From Bacteroidota bacterium (GTDB lineage Bacteria > Bacteroidota > Bacteroidia > Chitinophagales > Chitinophagaceae), in assembly GCA_018266575.1 (NCBI GenBank), contig JAFEAE010000003.1, forward strand, positions 1-64,000: a stretch of DNA of 64,000 nucleotides, read 5' to 3'. The notes beneath the pieces were generated by a model, which had not been told where the DNA came from, did not search any database, and saw only the letters and a program-made list of their open reading frames with translations. Positions 18,246 to 26,484 of the stretch are shown here, in pieces (the stretch's first letter is position 1; every line of letters begins with the position of its first letter). The position numbers and the translations under genes were made by a program.

Positions 18246-18560
18246 ACTAAAAGCTAAAAAGGAAACTAAGAATTTAAGAACTGAAAACTGTGGACTGGCG
18301 ACTGAAAACTTAAGTTCTTAGGCGAGTCTCCGCTACACAAATCTGCACGGTCATGAAGTATTTGCGGGACTCGCCGTAAATTAAGCGGCGAGTCCCGCAA
18401 TACAAATTGTTTTTTGAAGAACTAAATGCGGAGACTCGCCTGAGAAGCTAAAATAGTGAAAGCCCGGAAAAAAAATAAAAACTAAAAGTGAAAAGACTAA
18501 AAGCTAAAAGGGAAACTAAGAATTTAAGAACTGAAAACTGTGAATTGACGACTGAAAACT
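18246..18560. repeat. 65-bp direct duplication, 250 bp apart
   Basis: 18246-18310 and 18496-18560 match at 61 of 65 positions by eye; both run from ACTAAAAGCTAAAA to GACTGAAAACT-type ends. They bracket the nested GGCGAGTC hairpin, which suggests that they flank an inserted or expanded unit. Confidence 0.7.
18320..18441. repeat. Two-level nested hairpin of GGCGAGTC units
   Basis: Outer arms AGGCGAGTCTCCGC (18320-18333) and GCGGAGACTCGCCT (18428-18441) are perfect complements. Nested inside, TGCGGGACTCGCCG (18363-18376) and CGGCGAGTCCCGCA (18386-18399) are also perfect complements. The four arms are versions of one ~13-bp unit in alternating orientation, and they are GC-rich within an AT-rich spacer. 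Confidence 0.8.
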
Positions 18561-18605
18561 ATTTCACAGAAATCGTACATCGTACATCTAAAATCGTACA
18601 TCCCC

Positions 18606-19991
18606 ATGGTTGATTACGGCGCATTATCACTCATACCGCCACTGGTTGTTGTTGTGCTGGCAATTGTGTTGCGCACATCGTTCGAGCCATTGCTCATCGG
18701 ATGCCTCGCAGGATTTGTGCTGATCGCATTACACACACATGGAAATTTTTTTACCGGCTTCGTTGACTCGATGATGCATGTAATTGGTGATCCGACACAA
18801 GGCGGTTCTGTGTGGGTAATTTTAGTATGCGGGTTATATGGCTCCCTGATAGGCTTGATGATCCGAAGCGGAGGCACGATGAAATTCGGCGACTGGGCAT
18901 TGAGCAAAATAAAATCGCAACGCGGCGCATTGATGGGGGCATGGGGATTAGGCCTCGCAATTTTTTTAGATGATTACCTGAGTGCACTCACTGTTGGCTT
19001 GTCGATGCGGAAAATAACTGACGCATTTAAAATTCCGCGCAGCAAATTAGCATACATCGTGAACACAACAGCTGCGCCCTGGTGCGTGGTCGTACCGATT
19101 TCTACGTGGACGATTTTCACCGGAACGATCCTGGAATCATCAGGCGTTGCCGCAAAAGGTGCAGGGCTTTCAACCTACTGGAAAATGATACCGTTTGTTT
19201 GTTACGGTTATATATCAGTCTTGATTATACCACTTTTTATTTTCGGGATGCTTCCGTGGTTCGGAAAAATGAAAAAAGCGGATATGCATGCACGTGAAAC
19301 GGGAAAGCTGACCCAAATGGAATTTACAATGAACAGCAGCCTTGATGTGACACCGATGAATAAGCAGAAACAAGCGAAGGTGATTTACTTTTTATTGCCG
19401 GTGCTGGTATTGCTTGCTGCCACTATTTATTTTGATATCGATGCATTGAAAGGGGTGATGATAACCGTTACATTCACATTTTTATATTATCTCATCATTA
19501 AAGTCGGGAATTTTGCGCAGTTATCTGAAACGGTTTTCACCGGTTTCAACAGCATGGTATTTGCCCTGGCGATATTAATGATGAGTTATGTGCTGAAAGA
19601 TGTAAATGATAAAATGGGATTAACGCAATATGTGTTGCACGGTGTTTCGCCCTATGTGAATAAACAATTGCTGCCGCTGCTGGTATTTGCGTCGCTCTCG
19701 GTAATTGCAGTAACAACCGGCTCTTCGTGGGGCTTATATGCTGTGGCAATTCCGCTGGTTGTTCCTTTAGCAAACAGTTTGCATAGTAATGTGTTGCTGA
19801 ATTGCGGTGCTATTGTGAGCGCCGGCGTATTCGGCTCAAACGCATGTTTGTATTCGGATGCTACAATTCTTACGGCACAAAGCACCGAGTGCAATAACCT
19901 GGAAAACGGGTTAGCGCAGATGCCCTATGCTTCTATTGCATTCGCGTTGTCGTGCGTTGCTTATTTGATTTTGGGATATACTGTTTCATAA
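18606..19991 (+). CDS. NhaC-family Na+/H+ antiporter-like transporter
   Basis: A 461-residue inner-membrane protein with about 11-12 hydrophobic segments. It starts MVDYGALSLIPPLVVVVLAI and holds family features such as GAWGLGLAIFLDDYLSALTV and NTTAAPWCVVVPISTWT in the first half and VTTGSSWGLYAVAIPLVVPL with FGSNACLYSDATILTAQSTE in the second. NhaC relatives exchange cations for H+, and some exchange organic substrates (malate/lactate, possibly amines). Its place inside an amine/GABA locus makes transport of the amine or amino acid attractive, but this is inference. It sits 10 bases before the first GNAT gene and was likely transcribed with it. Confidence 0.85.
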   Translation: MVDYGALSLIPPLVVVVLAIVLRTSFEPLLIGCLAGFVLIALHTHGNFFTGFVDSMMHVIGDPTQGGSVWVILVCGLYGSLIGLMIRSGGTMKFGDWALSKIKSQRGALMGAWGLGLAIFLDDYLSALTVGLSMRKITDAFKIPRSKLAYIVNTTAAPWCVVVPISTWTIFTGTILESSGVAAKGAGLSTYWKMIPFVCYGYISVLIIPLFIFGMLPWFGKMKKADMHARETGKLTQMEFTMNSSLDVTPMNKQKQAKVIYFLLPVLVLLAATIYFDIDALKGVMITVTFTFLYYLIIKVGNFAQLSETVFTGFNSMVFALAILMMSYVLKDVNDKMGLTQYVLHGVSPYVNKQLLPLLVFASLSVIAVTTGSSWGLYAVAIPLVVPLANSLHSNVLLNCGAIVSAGVFGSNACLYSDATILTAQSTECNNLENGLAQMPYASIAFALSCVAYLILGYTVS

Positions 19992-20001
19992 ACTAACGAT
20001 C

Positions 20002-20661
20002 ATGCTTAACCTAAAAACTCCTTACTACCAAAAACTGAATAACGGGCTTGTTGTGCAGCACATGAAGCCTGAGCATGCGCAGCAATTGGAAGAGCTGCAG
20101 AAAATTGTTTTTCCTACGCTGGCCGATGATGAACTCATCCAGGCGAAACATTATTTGAAGCACCTTGAAATTTTTCCTGAAGGGCAATTTGTGATTACTG
20201 ATAACGACAAAGTGATCGGCATGACTTCGTCTATGCGCAGCCATTTTAATTTTGCCGATTACCATCACACCTTCAAAGAAACAATTGCCGGCGGATGGAT
20301 GACGAATCATGAACCTGCCGGCGATTGGCTATACGGGCTTGATATCGGCGTGCACCCGGATTATCGCGGCATGGGCCTGGCCCGTGTATTGTATCGTGCC
20401 CGTCACGAAATCGCAAAGCAATTGCATTTAAAAGGCCAGGTCACTGTCGGCATGATGAGCGGCTACGGTGCAGTGAGCACACAAATGAGCGGACAGGAAT
20501 ACTATGAAGAATTGGTTCAGCGGAAAAGGTTTGATCCTACTATTTCAACACAAATGAAAATCGGTTTTGAACCTGTTGCGTTGATCGCTGATTACTTAAA
20601 CGACCCGGTATGTGGTGGCTTCGGCGTGCTGATCAAGCTGGATATTGATAAAGACGTGTAA
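20002..20661 (+). CDS. GNAT-family N-acetyltransferase
   Basis: This 219-residue protein carries a GNAT fold. The acetyl-CoA pyrophosphate loop is in GLDIGVHPDYRGMGLARVLY (residues ~112-131; R/QxxGxG/A pattern YRGMGLA), preceded by GQFVITDNDKVIGMTSS as strands 2-3. Similar proteins form the N-terminal part of GNAT/carbon-nitrogen hydrolase fusions, but no nitrilase domain follows here. Adjacent amine-metabolism genes suggest that it acetylates an amine or amino acid. It starts 10 bases after the NhaC-type gene. Confidence 0.85.
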   Translation: MLNLKTPYYQKLNNGLVVQHMKPEHAQQLEELQKIVFPTLADDELIQAKHYLKHLEIFPEGQFVITDNDKVIGMTSSMRSHFNFADYHHTFKETIAGGWMTNHEPAGDWLYGLDIGVHPDYRGMGLARVLYRARHEIAKQLHLKGQVTVGMMSGYGAVSTQMSGQEYYEELVQRKRFDPTISTQMKIGFEPVALIADYLNDPVCGGFGVLIKLDIDKDV

Positions 20662-20719
20662 TGGTGAATAGTCAATAGTGAGCTGTGAATTGTCAGTTGT
20701 GAATGAAGAAAAAAATTTT

Positions 20720-20804
20720 TATGTACCGGGCAACATTGCTACTATTGAGCATCGTTGCGTCGCACTCTTGTACAAATGAAATTCTATTGAGCAAGGTGCA
20801 ACAG
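20720..20804 (+). repeat. Dispersed GCATCGTTGCGTCGC element between the two GNAT genes
   Basis: It reads TATGTACCGGGCAACATTGC, then TACTATTGAGCATCGTTGCG, then TCGCACTCTTGTACAAATG, and ends GTGCAACAG. It is the closest relative of the copy at 11875. Confidence 0.8.
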
Positions 20805-20877
20805 TAAAAAAGTTGGTAACAGAAAGAATTAAATAAATCAATAAACGTTGCGCCGCCGCGCCTTTGCGAGAAACTAC

Positions 20878-21297
20878 ATGGAAATAAAAATCGCCAAAAC
20901 AGAAGAAGATATTTTAAAATGCTGGGATGTACTTTTTGAATTAAGGCCACATCTCAATAAAAATAATTTTGTTGCAACGGTGAAAGAAATGATCACCGAA
21001 GGGTACACATTAGCTTTTATTGAAGAAAATGGTAAACCCGTTGCTGCAACTGGTTTCCGCTATTTGCAATTTTTGTACAACGGCAAACATATTTATATCG
21101 ACGACCTTGCAACATTGCCGTCATCACGTGGCAAAGGTTATGCAGGAGAATTATTGGATTATGTTATCAATCTTGCAAAAGAAAAAGGATATAAATGTGT
21201 AACGCTCGATTCCGGTTACCAGCGATTCGATGCGCACCGGTTGTATCTCAACAAAGGCTTTACACTGAACTGTCATCATTTTTCAAAAAACGTATAA
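20878..21297 (+). CDS. GNAT-family N-acetyltransferase (small)
   Basis: I start at the ATG at 20878 (MEIKIAKTEEDILKCWDVLF), because upstream codons translate a spacer word (TGCGCCGCCGCGCCTTTGCG). The 139-residue product is a single GNAT domain: GYTLAFIEENGKPVAATGF (strand hairpin), the acetyl-CoA loop LPSSRGKGYAGELLDYVINL (residues ~80-99) and the late motif YKCVTLDSGYQRFDAHRLYL. The substrate is unknown. The next start codon follows after 29 bases, so it is probably co-transcribed with the second aminotransferase. Confidence 0.85.
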   Translation: MEIKIAKTEEDILKCWDVLFELRPHLNKNNFVATVKEMITEGYTLAFIEENGKPVAATGFRYLQFLYNGKHIYIDDLATLPSSRGKGYAGELLDYVINLAKEKGYKCVTLDSGYQRFDAHRLYLNKGFTLNCHHFSKNV

Positions 21298-21326
21298 CAA
21301 ATAACTTATCACTTACAATTTATATT

Positions 21327-22670
21327 ATGTCTCACATTCAATTGAAAACTACATTGCCTGGGCCAAAAAGCCTGGCTGCACTCGAAAGAAGAAAAAATGC
21401 ATTACCAGCAGGATTGGCAAAATCAACAGAAGTTGTCGTTGAAAAAGCAGAAGGCGCATTGGTTTGGGATGTTGACGGGAACCAGCTCATCGATTTTGCA
21501 GGCGGCATCGGAATGATCAATGTCGGCCACCGAAATGAAAATGTAGTGAATGCGGTAAAAAAGCAATTGGATAAATACGTACATACATGCACGTTAGTAA
21601 CAACCATGGAACCGTACCTGGAATTGGCCGAGTTGTTGAACAGTGTAACCCCGGGAAATTTTCCTAAAAAAACCTTGCTTGCCAATTCCGGTTCTGAAGG
21701 AGTGGAAAATGCAGTAAACATTGCGAAATATTATACAAAGCGCAATGCTGTATTATGTTTCGAAGGAGCTTACCACGGAAGGACATTGTTGACATTAAGC
21801 CTGACAAGCAAATACAGTTTGTTTAAAAAAGGTTTCGGCTCTTATGTTTCCGACATCTATCGTATTGCTGCGCCGAATACCTATCGCGGCATTGAAGGAA
21901 TGGACGAAGAACAATATGTTTCGCATTGCATCAAAAAATTGGAAGAAGCATTCATTTCACAAATCGACCCGGATTCTTTGGCCGCAATTATTATCGAACC
22001 TGTTCAGGGCGAAGGAGGGTTTTTGCCAATTCCCGCTGCATATCTTCATAAAATCCGCGAAGTGTGCGACAAACACGGAATTGTTTTTATCGCGGATGAA
22101 ATTCAATGTGGCGCAAGCAGAACGGGAAAATTATTTGCAGTAGAACATAGCAATGTTGTTCCGGATATCATTGTAAGTGCAAAATCAATTGGTGCAGGAA
22201 TGCCAATCAGTGCTATCACAGGTAAGGCAGAAATTATGGATGCACCGCATCTTGGCGGTGTTGGCGGAACGTATGGAGGAAGCCCGGTTGCCTGTGTTGC
22301 AGCCATTGAGGCAATAAAAATCTTGAAGAGCGAATCGTTTTTAGAACGCGTGAACGAAGTAGGAGAAATTATTCGAGCCACATTAGAAAAATGGAAAACC
22401 AAATATAAGATCATTGGTGATGTGCGTGGCATCGGCGCCATGCGTTTAGTAGAATTTGTAAAAAGCCGTGACACTAAAGAACCTGATGCGGATGTAACTT
22501 TAGAAGTGATTAAAGATGCGGTCTCACACGGATTGATTATGATCCGTGCGGGATTGTTCAGCAATTGCATCCGTTTGCTGCCGCCGATCGTTATCACCGA
22601 TGAACAATTGATCGAAGGCTTACAGGTGCTGGAAGATGCAATTGCAAGAGCACAAGAGAAACGTGCCTGA
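21327..22670 (+). CDS. Class III aminotransferase, GabT-like
   Basis: The start is the ATG at 21327 (MSHIQLKTTLPGPKSLAALE); upstream codons overlap the GNAT gene and a spacer word. The 447-residue protein has GSEGVENAVNIAKYYTKRNA, YHGRTLLTLSLTSK, EPVQGEGGFLPIP, FIADEIQCGASRTGK and the PLP-lysine region SAKSIGAGMPISAITG. Clear relationship to the gabT product at 15144 is visible across the length, but the two are diverged (by eye under 60% identical), so different omega-amino acids or amines are plausible, for example beta-alanine, 5-aminovalerate or putrescine. It follows the small GNAT gene by 29 bases. Confidence 0.88.
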   Translation: MSHIQLKTTLPGPKSLAALERRKNALPAGLAKSTEVVVEKAEGALVWDVDGNQLIDFAGGIGMINVGHRNENVVNAVKKQLDKYVHTCTLVTTMEPYLELAELLNSVTPGNFPKKTLLANSGSEGVENAVNIAKYYTKRNAVLCFEGAYHGRTLLTLSLTSKYSLFKKGFGSYVSDIYRIAAPNTYRGIEGMDEEQYVSHCIKKLEEAFISQIDPDSLAAIIIEPVQGEGGFLPIPAAYLHKIREVCDKHGIVFIADEIQCGASRTGKLFAVEHSNVVPDIIVSAKSIGAGMPISAITGKAEIMDAPHLGGVGGTYGGSPVACVAAIEAIKILKSESFLERVNEVGEIIRATLEKWKTKYKIIGDVRGIGAMRLVEFVKSRDTKEPDADVTLEVIKDAVSHGLIMIRAGLFSNCIRLLPPIVITDEQLIEGLQVLEDAIARAQEKRA

Positions 22671-22678
22671 TTTAATTA

Positions 22679-22781
22679 TGAGTTATAAATTATGAATGAT
22701 GAGTTACGGTTCTGCTAAATAACCTGTACTCATTATTCGTGTTATAATTCATCATTCATCACTTATAATTTATAATTCATC
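22679..22781. repeat. Word-repeat foldback before the YtcJ-like gene
   Basis: ATGAGTTATAAATTATGAATGATGAG-type text on the left is answered by its approximate reverse complement (ATAATTCATCATTCATCACTTATAATT and so on) on the right. The right arm ends at about 22784, exactly where homologous protein sequence of the next gene begins. Confidence 0.65.
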
Positions 22782-24356
22782 ATTAAGATCATCCATAACG
22801 CCAGCATCATTTCTTTTCACAACAATTTTGTGAAAGGCTGTGATGCTATTGCCATTGAAAGAAATAAAATTACTGCTGTAGGGAAATTTGAAGAACTAAA
22901 ACCATTAATTCACTCAAACACAAAAATCATTGATGCGAATGGTAAAATAGTAATGCCGGGTTTTAATGATACGCATATTCATATCTGGAAAGTCGGTAAC
23001 CTGAAAACATTCATGCTAGATGTCCGTGGTGCAGAGAGTTTGGATGAAATGCTTTCCATGCTTGAAGCGTATAACAAACAATATCCTGATGTTTCATGGA
23101 TAACCGCAAGGGGGTTTAACGAAGCAGCGTGGAAAGATGGAAAACTTCCGACCAAAGATGATCTCGATAAAGTGATAAAAGATAAACCGGTTTATGTGAT
23201 CCGCACCTGCGCACATATTGCTGTGGCAAATTCAAAAGCGCTTGAGGTCTCAGGCATCACATCAAAAACAGTTGTTCCGGAAGGCGGGGAAATGCAAACT
23301 AACGGAAATGGACAACCGAATGGAATATTTGCCGAAACAGCATTAGGGTTGATCACTAAGAATATCCCGGCTTATACCAAAGAAGAGCTAAAGCAAATGG
23401 TGAAAGCAGCACGCGGGGAAATGTATAGCTACGGGATCACTGCTGCAACCGATCCTGCCGTTGACCCATTACTGCTGGAAGCTTATTATGAAATGTATGC
23501 TGCGAATGAATTAGGGTTTCGGTTGAATGCAATTCCGATATTGTTGCCTGATGGGGGAGAAAAACCATTTCCTATCCCCGAAAAATTTACAGCTGATTTT
23601 TTTACTGTGAATGCTGTAAAATTTTTCAGTGATGGTGGTTTGAGCGGAAAAACATCTGCATTAAAAAGGCATTATAAAAATTCTGATGAGAAAGGCATAT
23701 TGCGGTTGAAGCATGCACAATACTTTGATCTTTGTAAATCCGCAATGGAAAAAGGTTTAGGTGCTGCTACGCATGCCATCGGCGATGCTGCAATTGAATT
23801 TGTGATTGATATTTATAAAGAGCTGAATAAAAATTTCCCTTCACTGATGAAGCGGATTGAGCATTTGGGTTTGCCGGAAGAAAAGCATTTAAGGGAGATG
23901 GCAGAAAATAATATTGCCACTTCTATGCAAACGATTTTTATCAGCGAGCTTGGGAAAAATTTTATTAAATACCTTGATGAGGATTATTTAAATCATTGCT
24001 ACCCGGTAAAATCTGTTTTGCAACATGGCATATTAACTGCGCTTTCGTCCGATGCACCGGTGGTAAAAAATTTCAACCCTCTAAAAGGTATTGAAGCAGC
24101 GGTGACAAGGAAAACAAATGAAAGGGAAATCATTGCTGCGCAGGAAAGTATTTCTGTTGAAGAGGCATTGAAACTATACACTTACAATTCTTCTGTAATC
24201 AGCGACACGCCAAAATTTGGTTCAATAGAAAAAGGCAAGCTTGCTGATTTTATTTTGCTTGATAAAAACCCATTGACAACTTCGCCGGATGAACTAACTT
24301 CTATCAAAGTGGAAAAAACATTTGTAGATGGTGAATGTGTGTGGGAGAGTAATTAA
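22782..24356 (+). CDS. YtcJ-like amidohydrolase (amidohydrolase family 3), atypical start
   Basis: A metal-dependent hydrolase of about 525 residues. Landmarks: GFNDTHIHIWKVGNLKTFML (metal-binding HxH), VKFFSDGGLSGKTSAL (modified-lysine/strand region), ATHAIGDAAIEFVIDIYKEL (His ligand), ALSSDAPVV (Asp ligand) and KLADFILLDKNPL at the end. Homologous N-terminal residues (IIHNASIISF) lie upstream of the first GTG (22830), and the frame is open back to a TAA at 22773-22775 with no ATG. Start candidates are ATT at 22782 or GTG at 22830. The latter would cut about 16 conserved residues. I annotate the ATT, as a rare start or as evidence that the ATG was lost at the repeat boundary. YtcJ-type enzymes often hydrolyse N-acyl amines, which would suit the acetyltransferases upstream; this is inference. 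Confidence 0.75.
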   Translation: MKIIHNASIISFHNNFVKGCDAIAIERNKITAVGKFEELKPLIHSNTKIIDANGKIVMPGFNDTHIHIWKVGNLKTFMLDVRGAESLDEMLSMLEAYNKQYPDVSWITARGFNEAAWKDGKLPTKDDLDKVIKDKPVYVIRTCAHIAVANSKALEVSGITSKTVVPEGGEMQTNGNGQPNGIFAETALGLITKNIPAYTKEELKQMVKAARGEMYSYGITAATDPAVDPLLLEAYYEMYAANELGFRLNAIPILLPDGGEKPFPIPEKFTADFFTVNAVKFFSDGGLSGKTSALKRHYKNSDEKGILRLKHAQYFDLCKSAMEKGLGAATHAIGDAAIEFVIDIYKELNKNFPSLMKRIEHLGLPEEKHLREMAENNIATSMQTIFISELGKNFIKYLDEDYLNHCYPVKSVLQHGILTALSSDAPVVKNFNPLKGIEAAVTRKTNEREIIAAQESISVEEALKLYTYNSSVISDTPKFGSIEKGKLADFILLDKNPLTTSPDELTSIKVEKTFVDGECVWESN

Positions 24357-24662
24357 TAATTAGTAATTAATAATTGGGGTTGATGATTTTTAAGATCATG
24401 GGTTGGAAAAAGAATTAACCGCAAAGGCGCAAGGAACGCAAAGGGTGTTGACTTAACGAATTTTCGAGTCATGGCATCTTTTCGGTTAATAAGTTGCTTA
24501 CTAATAGCAAAACTGACAAGCGCCGACTGACCTCGTCAACTTTTCCTTCACATTTTTGTTTATACATTTTCTCATTCCGCATTTTGAAAACATTTTTAAA
24601 AGCGAAATGATATTTTGTGCAAGGAAGACCTGCACAATTTTTTAACTTAGCAAAAAAAGAAA
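24357..24662. other. 306-bp spacer at the end of the amine/GABA locus
   Basis: It opens with a TAATTAATAATTAGTAATTAATAATT-like AT word run (24356-24380), followed by a GCAAAGGCGCAAGGAACGCA word also seen near 13470 and 20853. The rest is unremarkable AT-rich sequence to the ATG at 24663. No gene or clear promoter was found. Confidence 0.5.
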
Positions 24663-25688
24663 ATGGAATTAGGCATCAGCACATTTGTAGAACTTACTCC
24701 CGATCAGCAAACGAATAAAACGATCAGCCCGCATCAACGCATGATGGACCTTATGGAAGAAGTTAAGCTCGCCGATGAAGCAGGGCTTGAAGTTTTCGCA
24801 ATTGGCGAACATCACCGCCCTGATTTTATTGCATCATCACCGGCAGTGATCTTAGGTGCTGCAGCGTCAGTTACAAAAAATATTAAGCTAAGCAGTGCAG
24901 TAACGGTACTGAGTTCTGATGATCCCGTTCGTGTGTTCCAGGATTTTGCTACGGTTGATTTGTTATCATCGGGGCGTGCAGAGATCATGGCGGGGCGCGG
25001 TTCTTTTATTGAATCGTTTCCGTTGTTTGGTTACAACCTTGATGATTATGATTCGTTGTTTGCAGAGAAACTGGAATTATTATTGAAGATAAATGCGTCG
25101 GAAAAAATAACATGGAAAGGGAAACACCGTGCAGCAATCAATAACCTCGGCGTGTATCCACGGCCTTATCAAAAAGAATTGCCTGTGTGGATTGCTGTTG
25201 GCGGAACTCCTGCATCTGTAGTACGCACTGCAACATTAGGGTTGCCCCTTGCTGTTGCGATCATTGGCGGGCAGCCCCAACATTTTGTTCCGCTGGTGGA
25301 ATTGTTCAGGGATACTGCAAAAAAAGCCGGGCATGATGAATTGCCGCTTGCAATACATTCGCACGGGTATGTGGCAGATACATCACAGCAGGCTGCTGAT
25401 GAATTCTATCCCTCGTATGCTTATGTGATGAGCAAACTTGGCCGTGAACGCGGATGGCCGCCAATGAGCCGTGAGCAATATGAAATGGCACGAAGCCCGA
25501 AAGGAGCATTGCTAACGGGAAGCCCTCAACAGGTAGCTGATAAAATTTTGTATGAACATTCTTTGTTTAAGAACAGCCGTTTTTTATTGCACATCAGTGT
25601 AGGCACAATGCCGCATGATAAGGTGATGCGAAGTATTGAATTGTTTGCAACGAAAGTGGCACCGGAAGTGAGAAAGGCTGTTGTTTGA
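24663..25688 (+). CDS. LLM-class flavin-dependent oxidoreductase
   Basis: The 341-residue protein is a luciferase-like (bacterial luciferase superfamily) TIM barrel: [11 protein letters not shown] at strand 1, [20 protein letters not shown] (residues ~37-56), [20 protein letters not shown] and [18 protein letters not shown], with the lid region after it. Members use FMNH2 or F420; Bacteroidota members generally use FMN. The substrate is unknown. It stands alone, downstream of the amine locus but separated by 306 bp. Confidence 0.88.
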   Translation: MELGISTFVELTPDQQTNKTISPHQRMMDLMEEVKLADEAGLEVFAIGEHHRPDFIASSPAVILGAAASVTKNIKLSSAVTVLSSDDPVRVFQDFATVDLLSSGRAEIMAGRGSFIESFPLFGYNLDDYDSLFAEKLELLLKINASEKITWKGKHRAAINNLGVYPRPYQKELPVWIAVGGTPASVVRTATLGLPLAVAIIGGQPQHFVPLVELFRDTAKKAGHDELPLAIHSHGYVADTSQQAADEFYPSYAYVMSKLGRERGWPPMSREQYEMARSPKGALLTGSPQQVADKILYEHSLFKNSRFLLHISVGTMPHDKVMRSIELFATKVAPEVRKAVV

Positions 25689-25809
25689 AAACTGTTTGAA
25701 TTTTGTTGATAGCACGCTGATTAATTATGATCGTTATGATTTTACGCAGATATTTTAATACATCATAAAAATCAATGTCATCCGTCTATAAACTCTATCT
25801 TAAAAACGA

Positions 25810-26268
25810 TTACGAATTACACGGCAACGAAACCGCATTCTGCCAGAAAATAAAAACGCTTGCTACAAGCACTAATGATAACAGGTGATATGCGGTATTT
25901 ATAAAAAACAATTTCCATGATTTGCGTTCCCATGCAATACCATTTAAATCTACAGGCACATAAAAACCAAGCCATGTGAATATCGCCGACATCAGCATCT
26001 TTGACATAGCACTTGTTTCGCCCATCCCTTTTACGCAAGCCCATGCTGCAATATTGTGTGCAAAAACATAAGCGAGTAAAAAACCTCCGATCACACCGAT
26101 CAGCATTCCTCTTATCATTACACTTGCAGGTGGTTTTTGATCCATACTAAACCCCATTTCTTTTGCCCATGCTTTTCCGAACAAAGGCATGTACCAGACA
26201 GCGCCGAAAATAAAATTAGCAAGAACGGCAACAACAAGTGCGCCCCAATAGAATTGAACTGTGTCCAT
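25810..26268 (-). CDS. DUF1761 membrane protein
   Basis: The preferred start is the ATG at 26268 (MDTVQFYWGALVVAVLANFI), eight codons inside the longest reading. The 152-residue protein has four hydrophobic segments and the DUF1761 signature GAVWYMPLFGKAWAKEMG near residues 24-41. The C-terminal helix begins ...LLSLVLVASVFIF. The function of the family is unknown. It is a single gene with no close neighbours on its strand. Confidence 0.85.
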   Translation of the reverse strand: MDTVQFYWGALVVAVLANFIFGAVWYMPLFGKAWAKEMGFSMDQKPPASVMIRGMLIGVIGGFLLAYVFAHNIAAWACVKGMGETSAMSKMLMSAIFTWLGFYVPVDLNGIAWERKSWKLFFINTAYHLLSLVLVASVFIFWQNAVSLPCNS

Positions 26269-26484
26269 GATGGTTGTTTTAAGTTTTGGCAAAAAGAAGA
26301 AGTGATGATACTAAGATAAAAAATATTTAAGTATGAAGTAGGAGTTATGAAGTAGGAGTGGGATAATGAGAAATGTTTTTCATTATAGGTTTCATTGATC
26401 TGCGTCCGCTATGACTCGTGTCCGACTAACCATCTTTTATATTAAGCCAGTTTCATTGAGTGAAGACAGGAACCGAGGCGATGG

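Larger units (their letters stand above)
17954..18605. repeat. 652-bp repeat-filled spacer between gabD and the NhaC-type gene
   Basis: No gene is visible. The region is nearly all repeats: degenerate words such as CTAAAAACTAAAAA and CTGAAAACTGTG, a minus-strand dispersed element (18113-18183), a 65-bp direct duplication (18246-18310 and 18496-18560) and a two-level hairpin (18320-18441). It is the longest spacer in the window and splits an otherwise compact locus. Confidence 0.75.

Noticed and set aside
24609..24617. GATATTTTG as promoter of the luciferase-like oxidoreductase gene
   Set aside because: Spacing between TA and TTTG is wrong and no -33 element is visible.
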